From Cryptomeria japonica (Eukaryota; Streptophyta; Pinopsida; Cupressales; Cupressaceae), in assembly GCF_030272615.1 (NCBI RefSeq), contig NC_081408.1:198118841-198182840 (forward strand): 64,000 nt of DNA, read 5' to 3'. The notes under the pieces are model-generated. The model saw only the letters and a list, made by a program, of their open reading frames with translations, was not told where the DNA came from and ran no database searches. Positions 12,392 through 23,989 of the stretch are shown one piece after another. Within the stretch, counting starts at the first letter, position 1; the number at the start of each line of letters is the position of its first letter. The position numbers were made by a program, and so were the translations under genes.

Positions 12392-14071
12392 CTAGCTGGC
12401 ATAAGCATAATTTACCTTGGCACCTCCTTTGGTCTTTGAGGAATCACCTTGTTCATAAGCAGGCAAAGGGTCTTTAAATGTTTTATGATCAACATTGGTT
12501 GGATGATTCCCAACAACAACTTTACCAGCATCTATGAGATCCTGAATCTCATGTTTTAGCTTCATGCAATTGTTTATGTTATGACCCTTATTTTGATGGA
12601 AGTCATAGTATTCATTTTCTCTCCACCATCTTGGTTTGACATCTGGATCACATGGTCTGGAGTTATCTGGTAGTGTTATCAAGTTGTTCACCAACAGAGT
12701 TTTCAAAGCAAACTCATATGATTCTTCAAGAGGAGTAAAATCACGCTTAGGTTTGGAAAGCCAAGGCTTGTCTTTGAACCATTCCTTTGTTTTCTTTGGC
12801 AGATTCTTTGCTGCAATCTCAGTGGCTTTAAGTGCTTGTGTACCACTAGCCAGGTTGAATATTGTGGATTTTGAGTTGGTTTTGACAGTGTCTACTACTC
12901 CATCATTAACAACATTCTTGTTGTTGTCTTTGGCAAATTTCCAATACTTGTTCTTCTCTTTAGAGCTAGATCCTGTTTGTGTTTCTTTCCAAGGTGTGAT
13001 ATCTCCCTTCTTTATGAGCACATCTTCCATTCGAATGGCATTATCTACCATTTTGTTAAATGATGGGTGTACTTGCATTTGTACGCTATATTTCAGTTCA
13101 GGGACCAAGTTATTGACAAATATATCCATTTTCTCAGAGTCTAGAATAGGTCGTGGGTACCTAGAGAACATCCTTCTCCAGTGTTGAACAAAAGTAAGAA
13201 GAGGTTCCCCTATTTTCTATTGAGTATTACAAAGATCGATCATAGTCACAGGATGTCAAATTTTGTATGAGTATTGTTGTAAAAATAGTTGGATTAGTTC
13301 TTCGAATGTTTTTATTCCTTTGGGTAGACTTGAGAACCATTCCATTGCTTGACCCCCTAAACTCCTTGGGAAGAGATGCATGAGGTAGGTTTGATTGTGC
13401 ATGAATTCCATACAAGCAACACTAAATTCCCAAACATGATCTTGAGGATCTGAGGTACCATCATATTTGTCAAATTTTGGGATTTCCACTCGTGAAGGGA
13501 ATGGAGGCATGTGTAAATTCTTGTCAAATGGGAAGGGACATATTGTTTCCAGAGAATATTGTTTCGAGGACTTGTCCTTATTCTTCATCTCTGTGAGCTC
13601 TGTTCGTAAGGCTAGTAACTGTTTGTGTACCATGATTATAGGTGAGTCTTCACTTTTAGTAACATGTGTCTGAACATCATATCCAATAGGAAGTTTGGCA
13701 CCTTGATTTGCTAGTTCTAAGAAATAGTCTTCCTTTTCTCAGGTCATGATAGTTTTTATCATTTTTCTAAAGTCTTTGTCTTTCTGACAGTCAAGGATTT
13801 CTTTTTTTGGAGGTTCAACAGCTTCATCAATCTCACTTGATGATGATGAGTCATTATGATTTTAAGGAATATTACGGTCATTTTTGTTTCCATCATTGTA
13901 TTCTGTCTCATGTATAGTGGGAGATTTTGGTTCATCAAAAATTGGTCCGCCTGATGATGATGGTATGTCAGTGAGGGGATCCTTCATGTAGAATGGATTA
14001 TCTTGATAAGTGAAGGTTTGTTCTTTTCCTTTGGTTTGTTTCTTACGAGAACTCCTAGTTTGAATAGGCAT
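12392..14071 (-). pseudogene. Gypsy A gag
   Basis: The ATG at 14069-14071 starts a basic N terminus (MPIQTRSSRKKQTKGKEQ). A retrotransposon gag core (PF03732 type) lies at about 13200-13500, with the block LGGQAMEWFSSLPKGIKTF and, further on, WRRMFSRYPRPI. A single CCHC-like remnant is not clear, but YDFHQNKGHNINNCMKLKHE near 12570 occupies the place of a zinc knuckle. Four stops interrupt the frame, at about 13862, 13740, 13256 and 13208. All could arise from CAA, CAG or CGA codons by one C-to-T change. The frame then runs on into protease without a shift, so gag-pol was one polyprotein. Confidence 0.9.
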
Positions 14072-14470
14072 TTTTATGGATTAGTGTGACCTAGAGTTGT
14101 TTTGTGATACAGAGGTCAAAATCAATTTCAGAGCTAGTTGTTCTATTTAGAGTATTGTTTGGGAGAAACAACTGAGATTTTGTCTGATTTCAGGAACGAT
14201 CTATCCTATCTAAGACGTTATCCAAGTTGATTCTAAGCATAGTGTAAGATGCAGTCTGGTTTCAGGAATGATCTATCCTGTATAAGATGTTATTTAAGTG
14301 ACTAAAATTTGATAGGTAGTTGATTGAACTAGCTGAGAGGTGATCAACCAAATCATGCAACGCAAATGGCAGAGGTACATTGTCTTGATTTGTTTACACT
14401 CAAGAAAATGATAACCAGTATTATGTTTGCTGTAAGCTATTTTTAGGCAAGTTTGACTATTTTCTTTTGA
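14072..14470 (-). repeat. Gypsy A leader, part next to gag
   Basis: No coding. Two diverged copies of a block lie at about 14175-14215 and 14250-14290; on the minus strand each carries TCATTCCTGAAACCAGAC or a close variant with a GTCTTATAC-like word. Three related copies occur in gypsy C, but beside its 3' LTR (50228-50370). Confidence 0.55.
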
Positions 14471-14480
14471 CAAAACCAGA

Positions 14481-14765
14481 GACTCGTACGACAGGATTTT
14501 CTGGACCGGACGAAAATTTAGGAACTACAGGACAACAATAGTTCTGTTTCGTATGAGTTTCTGCCTCGTACCGTACGACAAATGGGCATGTGCAGGACGA
14601 CAAAAGACTCAGAGCAGTAATGTTTCATAGGACACAGGATATAGAGTCAGGCAATAGAATGAAATGACTCGTATGACATAGAATTGGGTATAGGATGACA
14701 AACTAGAAGACTCGTACGACACAAGATGTTATATTGGACGATGAATTATTAGACTCGTACAACTG
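14481..14765 (-). repeat. Gypsy A leader: cluster of TCGTACGA palindromes
   Basis: Exact TCGTACGA occurs at 14484 and 14712. Diverged forms in the same GACTCGTACGACA-like context occur near 14549, 14568, 14667 and 14752. On the minus strand the word reads TGTCGTACGAGTC, the same orientation as in the leader of gypsy C. Confidence 0.7.
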
Positions 14766-14856
14766 TTCATAGGACAGAGCCTAGAAATTTTGAGTTTTTT
14801 CGATTGCTGAGTATGACCAATTCTGAGATGGACTGATTTTTGACCAAGATAGACTA

Positions 14857-15042
14857 TTTTCTGACACAGACAGAGTTTCAACTTAGGATGTACTAGTTTC
14901 TAACATGGACAGAGTTTCAACTTAGGATTTACTAGTTTCTGACACGAATAGAGTTTTGACTGAGGATGGACTAGTTTCTGACACGGATAGAGTTTTGACT
15001 AAGGATGGACTAGTTTCTGACATGGACAGAGTTTTGACTAAC
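14857..15042 (-). repeat. 39-bp tandem repeat, about 4.8 copies
   Basis: Successive units share GTTTCTGACACGGATAGAG followed by TTTTGACTAAGGATGGACTA with a 39-bp period. The two central copies are nearly identical and the outer copies have drifted. It lies in the untranslated leader of gypsy A, and the unit does not encode a convincing peptide. Confidence 0.8.
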
Positions 15043-16335
15043 TGAGTTGTTTCTGGTCTTCACTAATTTTTGGTATTTCAGTTTTTGTTTCAGGGATGAA
15101 AACACAGAAAACAAGTAGTATGTATAGTGACTCCAATCACAACATGCAAACCCTAAGGAATTTGGTGAGGAAAGAAAACCTTTGCTTGTAGACTCAGGTA
15201 CACACCCAATAGCTAATCAGAATACAACTGCTAAGTCCCATGCAATGGATTCTCAATGCCGTATTATTTGACTCCAAATGCTCATGGGGGCACAAAATGG
15301 CAAGTATCTTGGGAGAGTTACTATCTCTCTTGCACAAAGATTATCCCCCTTTCGGAGATGAATCGGGTAGCTTCTAATTTTAAATTGGATTTAGTCAGGG
15401 ATCCGTTTAGCGTGTCAAGGTATAAACTCAATTAAGAGGTCTCCCAGCCTTGAAAACCAAGGTTTAATATACCCAAAGGTATGGAGGAGAGCTATTCCCG
15501 AGCACTGTCGTTGACTTGATTTTCATCAAATCACGTTTATTTTATAGTGGGTTGGAGTACTTGGCATATAGCCGTTCCCACTTAGGTCATTCCCCTCACA
15601 CTAGTCGTAACGGCTTTAAGAGTTTTTCAACCCCTCAGGAGGGCAGGCCTGCTAAAGATATACAAATCTCAAACAAAGAAAAAGCTTCAAGGGTCTAGAT
15701 TTCTGATTGTCTAGAAAAAGACAAGAGCATACTCTCCTACCTCTCAGAATCTTCTAAAAGCACAAAAGATAGATTTGTTCTTTAACCAGATAGCAAGTTA
15801 GGTTCCTAAAAGTGAATTTAAAGAATACACGATGTTTAGTCGATTCTCCTTCAGGCAACCTACAAAGACAACGAATCAGTAGTCATACTGTCTTTGTGTG
15901 ACAAGCGTCTTCTTTGACAAGCGTTATGCAAAAACTAGTTAGGCTGTGAAAAATTCTGAGATAGACAGATAAACAGTCAGGGTCAGTCATTAGAATAATC
16001 AATCAAAAATGAAAAAAAATATGAAATTTGCCTCCATTACCAGAAAATACAGAATTGAACAACAAATACTTGACTCGTACGAGATAGAATACAGTATAGG
16101 ACGAGACTAGATTGCTGATGATGTTGGCTCATACGACAGAGGATCTGCTCGTATGACAAAAGGTCTACTTGTACAATAATATGTTTGTAATTCGTGCAAC
16201 ACCTGCAATTTGTCATTTCAGCCAGTAAGAATTGTCGTATGAGATGTACAGACAAAAAACAAAAAAATCTAAAACCTGGAAAATAACAAAAAATAAAGCA
16301 GTCAGTCTTGGAGGCCGAAAAAATGTAGTCTTCGT
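15043..16335 (-). other. Gypsy A conserved leader region
   Basis: No gene is visible. About 15120-15720 aligns in reverse with 44150-44740 of gypsy C and more weakly with 58320-58820 of gypsy E. Shared landmarks are a CTGCCCTCC block, an AACCCACTATAAAATAAA block and a short hairpin in CCTTGAAAACCAAGG at about 15449. A second TCGTACGA cluster follows, with an exact copy at 16075 and variants to 16165. Conservation of untranslated sequence between families suggests an RNA role such as packaging or translation start, which is inference. Confidence 0.6.
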
Positions 16336-16353
16336 GCCCCACAGTGGGTGCCA
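16336..16353 (-). other. Gypsy A primer binding site
   Basis: The minus strand reads TGGCACCCACTGTGGGGC a few bases inside the LTR at 16358. It differs at only two positions from the primer site of gypsy C (TGGCGCCCACCGTGGGGC, 43298-43315). I have not assigned the tRNA. Confidence 0.85.
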
Positions 16354-16357
16354 GAGA

Positions 16358-17502
16358 TGTGTGTGTGAAAAAGTGAACCTATAGCTGCAAGCACAACACT
16401 TCAATTAAGTCATTATATGCATGGTTAGTAATCAATAATCAATAGGAAATAAACCATAGCAAAGCAACTAATTGCTTTCTAAAAGATGTGAGTATAAGAT
16501 TGCTCTCAGATTTTTATAAGCAATACCAGTGACTAGAATACACCAAGACGAAGGATTTAATCTATATGATATTAAGCTATATGGATGCAAGATGGATGAA
16601 TAATTCAAGCAATAATAACTAATTCAAGCAACAATGGATGCAAACAATAATGAATGTGAAATGGATGCAAGTAATCTAAAAAAGCACAATGATTTCAATG
16701 ACTCCAGAGTGAAATTAGCATGATAATAATCTCCAAGCGTGTTCTCAAAACTCTCTGGGGTGAATTGGAATGAGAGCTGAAGACTGAATTTATAGAGGAT
16801 CACAAAAAAGCTCAATTTAGGATTAATTGAAAATAATTGAGAAATCATGTTCAGTTAACCTTGAGATAGATTCCAATTATAGTTTAATTGAAATGCATTC
16901 AAATTAGAAGTCCAAGTTGCATTGGAAAATAATAATAAATTAATTCCATGCACATCTAATAAAAATAGATAATTCTTTAATTTATTCAAGAAAAAGGTCT
17001 TTTCAATGCAACTGAACTTCTTTTTCTGAAAAGCTTGGAGTTCCAATTTTAGAGAATAATTCCATAATTCAATTAAATTGCTTTTATGATTTCAAGTTCT
17101 AAATTTAGAAAAAGAAATAATATCTCAAGTTTGATTTCTCTCTCAATTCAATTCTTTTTTTGTTTTATTTTCAATTCAACTCTTTGTAATAAATTAATTC
17201 ATATTTTGTAATAAATTAATCCTTTTGCATGATTGAATGGCAAATTTATTAATTAATTAAATATGCAAGGATATTTAATAAATTAAAATGAGATAATTGA
17301 TCAAAATGATATTCTTGGAAATGATTCAATTAATTAAGTCAATATTTAATTAATGTTGAGTGGTTGATTTGCCATGTGATTTTTGATAATTAAAGAATTA
17401 ATAATGTGCTCAAGATTAATTTAATTGCCTTTGGTTAGGACCTTGGTGATGTTGTCAAGATTAAGGGCCCATGGTTTAGATGACCAATTTTAGGGTATTA
17501 CA
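16358..17502 (-). repeat. Gypsy A 5' LTR (right copy, complete)
   Basis: TG...CA ends at 16358 and 17502, length 1145 bp. On the minus strand it starts TGTAATACCC. A TATA-like element reads CTATAAATT on the minus strand near 16787-16797. The outer flank CCTTG at 17503 is copia A' coding sequence, so this marks the insertion point. Confidence 0.93.
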
Positions 17503-18563
17503 CCTTGTAGGTACCAGAAAATCCTTTTCACTGCTGATTCATGATTTTCTTTAAGATTACTTTGAAATCTTGAAACAATAGATACTGCATTCATTATATC
17601 AGGTCTTGTTTGTGTCAAATATAGTAAACCTCCTATCATAGATTTGTATCTAGTCGGATTAACAGGTGTTGATTCATCCTTCAAAGATAATTTATCAATT
17701 GTAGTCATAGGTGTGCTTACCGGTTTACAGTTTTCCATGACAAATTTCTTTAGTAATTCCTTCAAGTACTTAGATTGACATAGAAATATACCTTTATCAG
17801 TCTGTAAAATCTGCAATCCTAAAAAGAATTTTATCTCTCCAATCTTAGACATTTCAAATTCTTGCTGCATTTTGTTAGAAAAGTCTTTACACAATCCATC
17901 TTCTCCTCCAAAGATTATATCATCAACAAAAACTTCAATAACTAACATGTCATCATTATTCACTTTTTAGTATAGATTGTTGTCAGCATTACCTTTAGTG
18001 TATCCAAGCTTTAAAAGATATTTGTCCAATCTAGAATACCAAGCTCTAGGAGCTTGTTTTAGACCATATAAAGCTTTTCTTAACCTATAAACCATGTCTT
18101 TGTTATCTGTAAAAAAAAATCCATCAGGTTGTTCAATATAAACTTGTTCTTCAAGATGTCCATTCAGAAATGCACATTTAACATTCATTTGATATACTTT
18201 ATAGTTCTTGTGTGCTGCAAAAGCCAATAAAACTCTAACTACCTCAATTCTAGCTACCGGTGCAAAGGTTTCATTGTAATCAATTCCTTCTTTCTGTGAA
18301 TATCCCTTACACACTAATCTTGCTTTGTTTTTTATTACCTTACCATCTTCATTAAGTTTATTTCTGCAAACCCATTTAGTTCCAATTACATTTTTGTCTT
18401 TAGGTTGCGGAACTAATGACCAAGTGTTATTCCTTTCAATTTGTTCCAATTCATCTTCCATAGCTTTAATCCAATATTTATCTTCACATGCCTCATTAAT
18501 TGATGTAGGTTCAATTTGAGAAATAAGACATACATCTTCATTTGTCAATCTTCCTCTAGTCAT
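17503..18563 (-). pseudogene. Copia A' reverse transcriptase, truncated by gypsy A
   Basis: RVT_2 copia-type RT. Two open segments, 17967-18563 and 17490-17963, share one frame with a single stop between them. Motifs are WSLVPQPKDKNVIGTKWVC, ARLVCKGYSQKEGIDY, ETFAPVARIEVVR, YGLKQAPRAWYSRLD and the catalytic block FVDDIIFGG, then GLQILQTDKGIFLCQ and YLTQTRPDIMNAVS. The apparent last residues (VIP) come from the LTR of gypsy A. The connection and RNase H domains are missing. Confidence 0.92.
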
Positions 18564-19735
18564 TACTCCTTGAAATTTGTTTCCAATTATCTGATCTTCA
18601 AAATGATTTAGTCTTACATACCAGGGTGTTTTTACTTGTTGTTGTTCTTCAGTGACTGTTGAATCTTTAGATGATGTAGGTGTAACTAGATCACCATTCT
18701 ATACTAGTGTATTCATAGTAGGTTCATTTGTGATTATCTCTATTGTTGGTTCAGAGTCTGTGTACCTTGAATTTCCTCTAAACTGTTTAATAATCTTCAC
18801 ATTTGCACTCTCAATAATTTTCTGTAATCTCTTGTTAAAACATCTATATGCCTTTCTCTTAGATGAATAACCAAGAAATATTCCTTCATCACTTCTAGGA
18901 TCAAATTTTCCAATATACTCATATCTTCTAATATAGCATTTACTTCCAAATATTCTGAAATATTTAAGAGTAGGAGTATTACCAAATCATAGTTCATGAG
19001 GGGTCTTACCGGTTTCACCTCTGATGTGAACTCTGTTAAATGTATAAACTACTATTTGACCACTTCTCTCTAGTATATATGAGGTATATTTGCATCTGAT
19101 ATCATACTTCTCACTGCATCCAAGATAGTTTTGTTTTTCCTTTCAACAACTCCATTCTGCTGGGGTGTCTGAGGTGCTAATAACTATCTTTTGATCCCAT
19201 TCACTTCACAGAATGTATTAAATTCCTTAGATGTGAATTCACCTCCTTGATCTGATCTCAAGAATTTGATTTTATTGTCGGTTTCATTTTCTACCATCAC
19301 CTTGAATAGTTTGAATTTCCCAAATGCGTCAGATTTTTCCCTGAGAAAGGTAACCCAACACATTCTAGAATAGTCATCAATGATTAGCATAAAATACCTA
19401 TCTCCTTGTATACTTCTAGTTCTTGCTGGACCACATAAATCAGTATGAATTAAATCAAGAACATTGTTAGACTTCTCTAGAATACTCTTGAAAGTTTCTC
19501 TAACTTGCTTTCTAAATTGACATTCCTTACATACCGGATTGTGAGGTTTAACAATTTTAGGTAACTCTCTTACTGCCTTAGTTGTACTGATTTTCACAAT
19601 GCAATAAAAATTTACATGACAAAGTCTCTTATGCCATAACCAACTTTCATCAATATGTGCAACCAAACATGCTTTCTCATTGTTGTTCAAATGAAAGATA
19701 TTACCTCTAGTCTGATTACTGGTGGAAATTTCCAA
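18564..19735 (-). pseudogene. Copia A' integrase
   Basis: The segment 19184-19735 shows the GAG-pre-integrase and zinc-finger part (WLWHKRLCHVNF and a CKECQ pair) and the first core motif, HTDLCGPARTRSI, with FMLIIDDYSRMCWV. The second Asp lies in FLRSDQGGEFTSKEF. The catalytic Glu is in QQNGVVERKN near 19150. After that the frame is broken, and the stretch to 18563 has only shadows in the expected frame plus a frameshift before RT. All three core acidic residues are visible. Confidence 0.88.
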
Positions 19736-19780
19736 ACCAGTTCTGTTTAAGATTTTGCATTTACCATTCTTGAATTGTAA

Positions 19781-20104
19781 CTAAAATCCTTTCTCAACTA
19801 ATTGACCAACACTCAAGAGATTATGCTTCAAACCTTCAACATAGTAAACATTATCAGTATTGTGCTTACCATCAAAAGATATAGTGCCTTTTCCTTTGAT
19901 CAAACAAGTTTTATCATCTCCAAATCTTACTAAACCTCCATTGTATTCCTGAAAGGTTAAGAATTTACTCTTATCACTAGTCATGTGATGTGAACATCCT
20001 GAATCAATAATCCATTCATCCTTATCTTCAACTTTAGCTGCCAGGGCTTGCTCTACCGATTGAAGAGTAGGTGTCGGTTGATCTTCTGTTATAGCAACAA
20101 AATC
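19781..20104 (-). pseudogene. Copia A' protease
   Basis: Copia aspartic protease. The catalytic block EWIIDSGCSHHM lies at about 19984-20020 and keeps the DSG triad. Downstream are GLVRFGDDKTCLIKGKGTI and YYVEGLKHNLLSVGQL, typical of the copia protease to pre-integrase join. A stop at 19781 ends this open part. Confidence 0.87.
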
Positions 20105-21124
20105 TCATCCATTGTCTGCCGGATCTTCATCAGAATCATCAGTAACTCCTTCATCGACATAATAACAAGATTTGTCTCTATTCTTCTTAAACTTGTATTG
20201 TTGATAATCAGGGTTAGGCTTATATGTTCTTTTAGCTTCTTCTCTTAATCTTGCATGTCTATCAGGACATCTAGAAGCCATATGACTAATCTTATTACAA
20301 TTAAAATATTTAAAGGGTGCTTTACCTTCATACTTACTTCCAATTGGACCTTTAGGCATTTTCCTTGAAAATAGTCAAGTTCTTCATTTTCTCTCCTTCT
20401 TTCTTCAAGTTCTCTTGCATAAAAGGCTTTCCAATCAGATTTCTTAGATGATGATGATGTTGCAGTTGATGATGATGCCTTGAAAGCTAAATCTATCTTA
20501 ATAGTAGTAATAGGACCAAATTCCTCAAGTTCAAAAGTTTAAATTTTTCCAACCAAGGTGTCTCTAGATACTGATGCATTAGGTATTGTTCTCAATTCAT
20601 TTATAGCAGTAACTTTCATTTTATATGCCAGTGGAAAAACTCTTAAAACTTTAGAAACAACCTCATCTTCACTTAAGGTTCCTCCACAACATTGTATACC
20701 CAAAACAATTTCATTTACTCTTTCCATAAAAGCAAAAATTCTTTCATCTTCTTCCATTTTTTAGACTTTCATACCTAACCCGGAAGCATTCAAGTTCTGC
20801 AATTTTGACTGTGGAATCTCCTTCATTCAATGTTTCTAGTTTGTCCCAAATAGCTTTAGCAGTAGACATGTCTGATAATCCCATGACTTTCTGATCTGAG
20901 AATGCGCTCAAAAGTGCTTCTCTTGCTTTGCAATCATTTACCTCATCTTTAGCCAAGTTTGGTGGATTAGGCTGACCTTGAGTAGGAGCAATATAGCCAT
21001 TCTTTGTAGCATCCCATATGTCCTTTCCAATGCAATTCAAATGTGTCTCCATCCTGATCTTACATATGCCATAGTTAGTTCCATCAAGTTTCAGACTGTC
21101 CTTCCAGAAATAGTTAGAAGACAT
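20105..21124 (-). pseudogene. Copia A' gag
   Basis: The ATG at 21122-21124 opens a UBN2-type copia Gag: KLDGTNYGICKIRMETHL, then AREALLSAFSDQKVMGL and AIWDKLETLNEGD. The C-terminal half of the domain continues in another frame at 20539-20757. A CCHC knuckle near 20290-20335 reads FNCNKISHMASRC, but its first Cys is Tyr, which could be a single G-to-A change. The frame then joins the protease. At least two frameshifts are needed to explain the track of the domain. Confidence 0.87.
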
Positions 21125-21160
21125 TGGATCTCCTCAAGCTATTAAACTTCTGCAAAAAGA

Positions 21161-21181
21161 GGACTAGGCTATGATATTAAT
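21161..21181 (-). other. Copia A' primer binding site, degraded
   Basis: The minus strand reads ATTAATATCATAGCCTAG next to the LTR. It is a recognisable but mutated form of the Met-tRNA site seen intact in element I (TGGTATCAGAGCC at 31992-32004). Confidence 0.7.
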
Positions 21182-21945
21182 TGTTAGGTCTCGGAGATAA
21201 CTGAGAGGGGGGCGGGTGAATGAGTTGTCCAATAAATTCAACCAAAATTAACTTATCCAAAACTTAATGCTTAATGTTGGTAAACCAAACTTTATGCCGG
21301 TAGACAATTTTATCAGTTAATTGTTGTACTGGTAAAGATTAATGCATGAAACAGAAAGATAATAACATCCACAACAAATAACACAAATATTTGTATGTGG
21401 AAACCCTGCAAGGGGAAAAACCACGGTGTGAAGCCTTACCTATAATCAAATGATACTACTATAGATTGTATGTGTGTACGATATGGATTCTGCACATGCA
21501 AAAAGGCCAGCTGCCTAGAGCTCATTGCTCAATCACAAAAGGAGAGTCACACTGACTACAATTGGATGGTTAAATCCAATGATAATGTACTGCATAAAAT
21601 AGCATCTTCATATGCTGGATTCAGTACCGGTTTAGTTCTAATTGTCTTGAAAAAAACCTTCCTTCAACCTTCAAATGATGTCTGTGTGTATAGCTCTACT
21701 TATTTTCACATATACCTTATTACAATTCTTTTTCTTATCTCCTTGTCAATCTCACAAATGAGATCTTACATTTATACCATAACCTAAGACCAATTGAGTA
21801 CGTCGGCTTACTAAAAGATATTACAATAAAATCAATTACAAATAAATTGATATCTGATGCATGATGTCGGTTCAATGCATTAACAGTAATAATAAATCGT
21901 CTCCATAATGTGTTGTGCTGATCTGGAATAGATATTCACACAACA
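21182..21945 (-). repeat. Copia A' 5' LTR
   Basis: TG...CA limits are taken as 21182 and 21945; the outer limit rests on where gypsy B gag resumes. Read on the minus strand, it contains blocks also found in order in the LTRs of element I and solo LTR F. These are ATTGTAATATC...GTAAGCC, a CCGGTACTGAA block, a GTCAGTGTGACTC-like block, and the TTTTTCC...GGGTTTCC motif near its 3' end. Confidence 0.75.
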
Positions 21946-22768
21946 TAGAACGCGATGTTACCATTGCAGATCCGTGCAATACCAAGCAAAAGCTAGGGGA
22001 GTTGTTTTTCAACTTACCTACAATGGTGGAGGCAACTATCTAGTAGGCATTTTCTTCATCTACCTGAATGAGAGCTAGTGGAAATATTTATTTCCAACTT
22101 AAATGATGAAATGGAATTTCATCTAGACTTGAATGGCACAGAGTCTTTTGAAGACATGATCACCTAGGGATTAAAATGTGAATGGGCCCTTATCAAAAAG
22201 GGACTTATCAAAATATACAATGAACCAAAAGATGGACATCACTCGTGTTTTAATAGTGATAAACCCAACTTATGGAATAAGAACAAGAACATCATCAATG
22301 ATGGGGTTGTAGATGCAAGGACCATAAAAAATTGCACAACCTATGGTCAGATTTGCGAGGAAAAATCCCCCTCCTAAAAACAACACCATTGCTCCTCCAC
22401 AAAATGAAGGTTGCAATGCATCGCAAGAGAAACCAAGACAACAACAACAAAACTATAAACCAAAACATACATAAACACCCTTAGGGGAACCCATTGAAAC
22501 AATATTGCATCAATTGGTCTCTTCAAATCTGGTGACCTTACCAAAGACATCTAACTATGAACCTCAGGTCAAACCTTCATGGTGGAGAGATAATGAACAT
22601 TGTGAATTCCACCAAGGGAAAGGGCACGAGGATCTTGCTCAAGATCTTATTGACCTAGAAGAAATTGAAATTGAAGGACATGACCCAAAAACCTCAAATG
22701 ATGATCATCTCATGTTCAAGAATCCACTTCCATCACATGATCAAAGGGGTCCTTCCACCTCAGGGTGA
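21946..22768 (+). pseudogene. Gypsy B gag, 5' truncated
   Basis: Reading across frames, the text aligns with gypsy A gag. A WWRQLSSRHFLHLPE stretch near 22015-22070 matches WRRMFSRYPRPI of A; EIFISNLNDEMEF follows, then KKGLIK and NDGVVDA. A zinc-knuckle-like CEFHQGKGHE lies near 22600 in the open part 22505-22768. Several stops and at least one frameshift are present. The gag start is lost to the insertion of copia A'. Confidence 0.8.
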
Positions 22769-22789
22769 AACACAAATACAACTAATTAT

Positions 22790-23440
22790 ATGCAAGCTTA
22801 CTATAATTATACCCTGAATCACCTCTATGATGCCAATGAACAAATTGCAACCCTCACCATTAAAGATCCAAACCCTACCTACAATGTTGTTATGCGTCGT
22901 AGCAAGATCATTATTAAAGTAGCTCCACAAGGAACAACATCCATCCCCAAGAAGTATAACCTTGTGGAAAAATTGGACAAAACGCCCGCACTCATCTCCA
23001 TGCTAGAGCTCTTATGCCTATTTCCCTCCCACAAAAATATCTTGGACCAGGCTCTCCAAGAAGCATCAGTCCCTACCAATCTTAATACAAATCAATTTCA
23101 AGCTATGGTTGGTAGTCTGAGGTCATCACCATGTCTCACTTTCTCTGAAAGCGACAATACATCCTTCCAACAACCTCATAATGCCTCACTCCATATTGAA
23201 GGATTTGTAAACCAACACAGGATCAAGTGAGTCTTGATTGACAATGGTGTCGGTTTGAATATATGTACATTATAGTTGGTCACAACATTGGGATATGCAA
23301 TAGAATCAGTGGACCTCCGCAAAAATATAACCATAAAATCCTATGATGATGTGGAACATTCTTCCAAAGGAGCTATTGTGTTACCTATCAAAGTGAACCC
23401 AGTGGTGAAGCACATCATCTTTCAAGTATTGGACCTTCCT
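22790..23440 (+). pseudogene. Gypsy B protease, left part
   Basis: An open stretch to 23230 carries the pre-protease segment (LLCLFPSHKNILDQALQEA, ASLHIEGFVNQHRIK). The catalytic block VLIDNGVGLNI follows at about 23232-23264 after a stop, with DNG in place of D-S/T-G. The block KNITIKSYDDVEHSSKGAIVL comes next. The last 159 bp (23282-23440) are repeated beyond segment S at 29750-29908, where the gene continues. Confidence 0.82.
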
Positions 23441-23989
23441 ATTATCACTGATTAAAAATGGGCTTTTCTTTTCCCATGATTGGCTATGGTTTGTTGAAAT
23501 TTTGAATAGGGTGCAGTTTCAAATGCTTCAGCTTTGTTCTATACCTCAAGGGTTTAAGGGTTTTTGATTTTAGATCCTCTTGTGTTTGTTTTAAACCCTC
23601 TGGTTTCTAATATTTCGTTACTTTATTCACTTAAGTAATAGGTCATGGGGTCGTAGGAAGTGTTCCCCTTGTTGTTTGCCTAGGCAGTCATGTTAATTAA
23701 TTGAAAAATTTATGCCTCATATGTTTTTCTCCTAAAGTTATCCGGCCCAGTAACTGGTGCGCATCTCGTGGGTGGATCCACGACTCGCGTTATTTTGCTA
23801 GGTGAAGTTGCACGTAATTTAAAACCAGTGAAGTTGCGAAAATGACATGGCATGCCACATAGACAGTCCAGCTAGTTGATGATAGTGAGTAAAATGGTGG
23901 CATGCGGCGTAAGTTATAACAGTCAGTGGGTCAGGATTAAAGGCTAAAAGGCGAGCCCCAGAGGTGAGTCAGGTTGCAGTTAGGAGATG

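Larger units (their letters stand above)
1..17502 (-). mobile_element. Gypsy A: Tat-type Ty3/gypsy LTR retrotransposon, nearly complete, decayed
   Basis: Two direct LTRs bound this element, at 1-1127 and 16358-17502. Base 1 aligns with 16377, so only about 19 bp of the left LTR lie outside the window. Read on the minus strand the order is LTR, primer site, long leader, gag, protease, G-patch linker, RT, RNase H, second RNase H, integrase, 3' region, polypurine tract, LTR. Two RNase H domains and the lack of a chromodomain fit the Tat group. The right flank at 17503 falls inside the RT of copia A', so A inserted into that element. All open gag-pol segments down to the integrase share one reading frame but carry many stops, so A is not autonomous now. 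The TSD cannot be checked because the left end is cut. Confidence 0.93.
17503..21945 (-). mobile_element. Copia A': Ty1/copia retrotransposon, 5' two-thirds
   Basis: Minus-strand copia element in the order LTR (21182-21945), Met-type primer site, gag, protease, integrase, RT. It is cut in the RT at 17503 by gypsy A; its RNase H and 3' LTR must lie left of the window. On the other side gag sequence of gypsy B resumes at about 21946, so A' inserted into B. Frame changes occur within gag and between integrase and RT. It is the only element of the window that keeps a copia integrase and RT, and its LTR shares modules with pol-less element I. Confidence 0.9.

Noticed and set aside
12636-13187. 183-codon ORF on the plus strand
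   Set aside because: It is antisense to gypsy A gag, has no recognisable domain and follows from the codon pattern of gag.
18797-19018. 73-codon ORF between copia A' integrase and RT
   Set aside because: It is in a different frame from the integrase and RT motifs and shows no copia signature.
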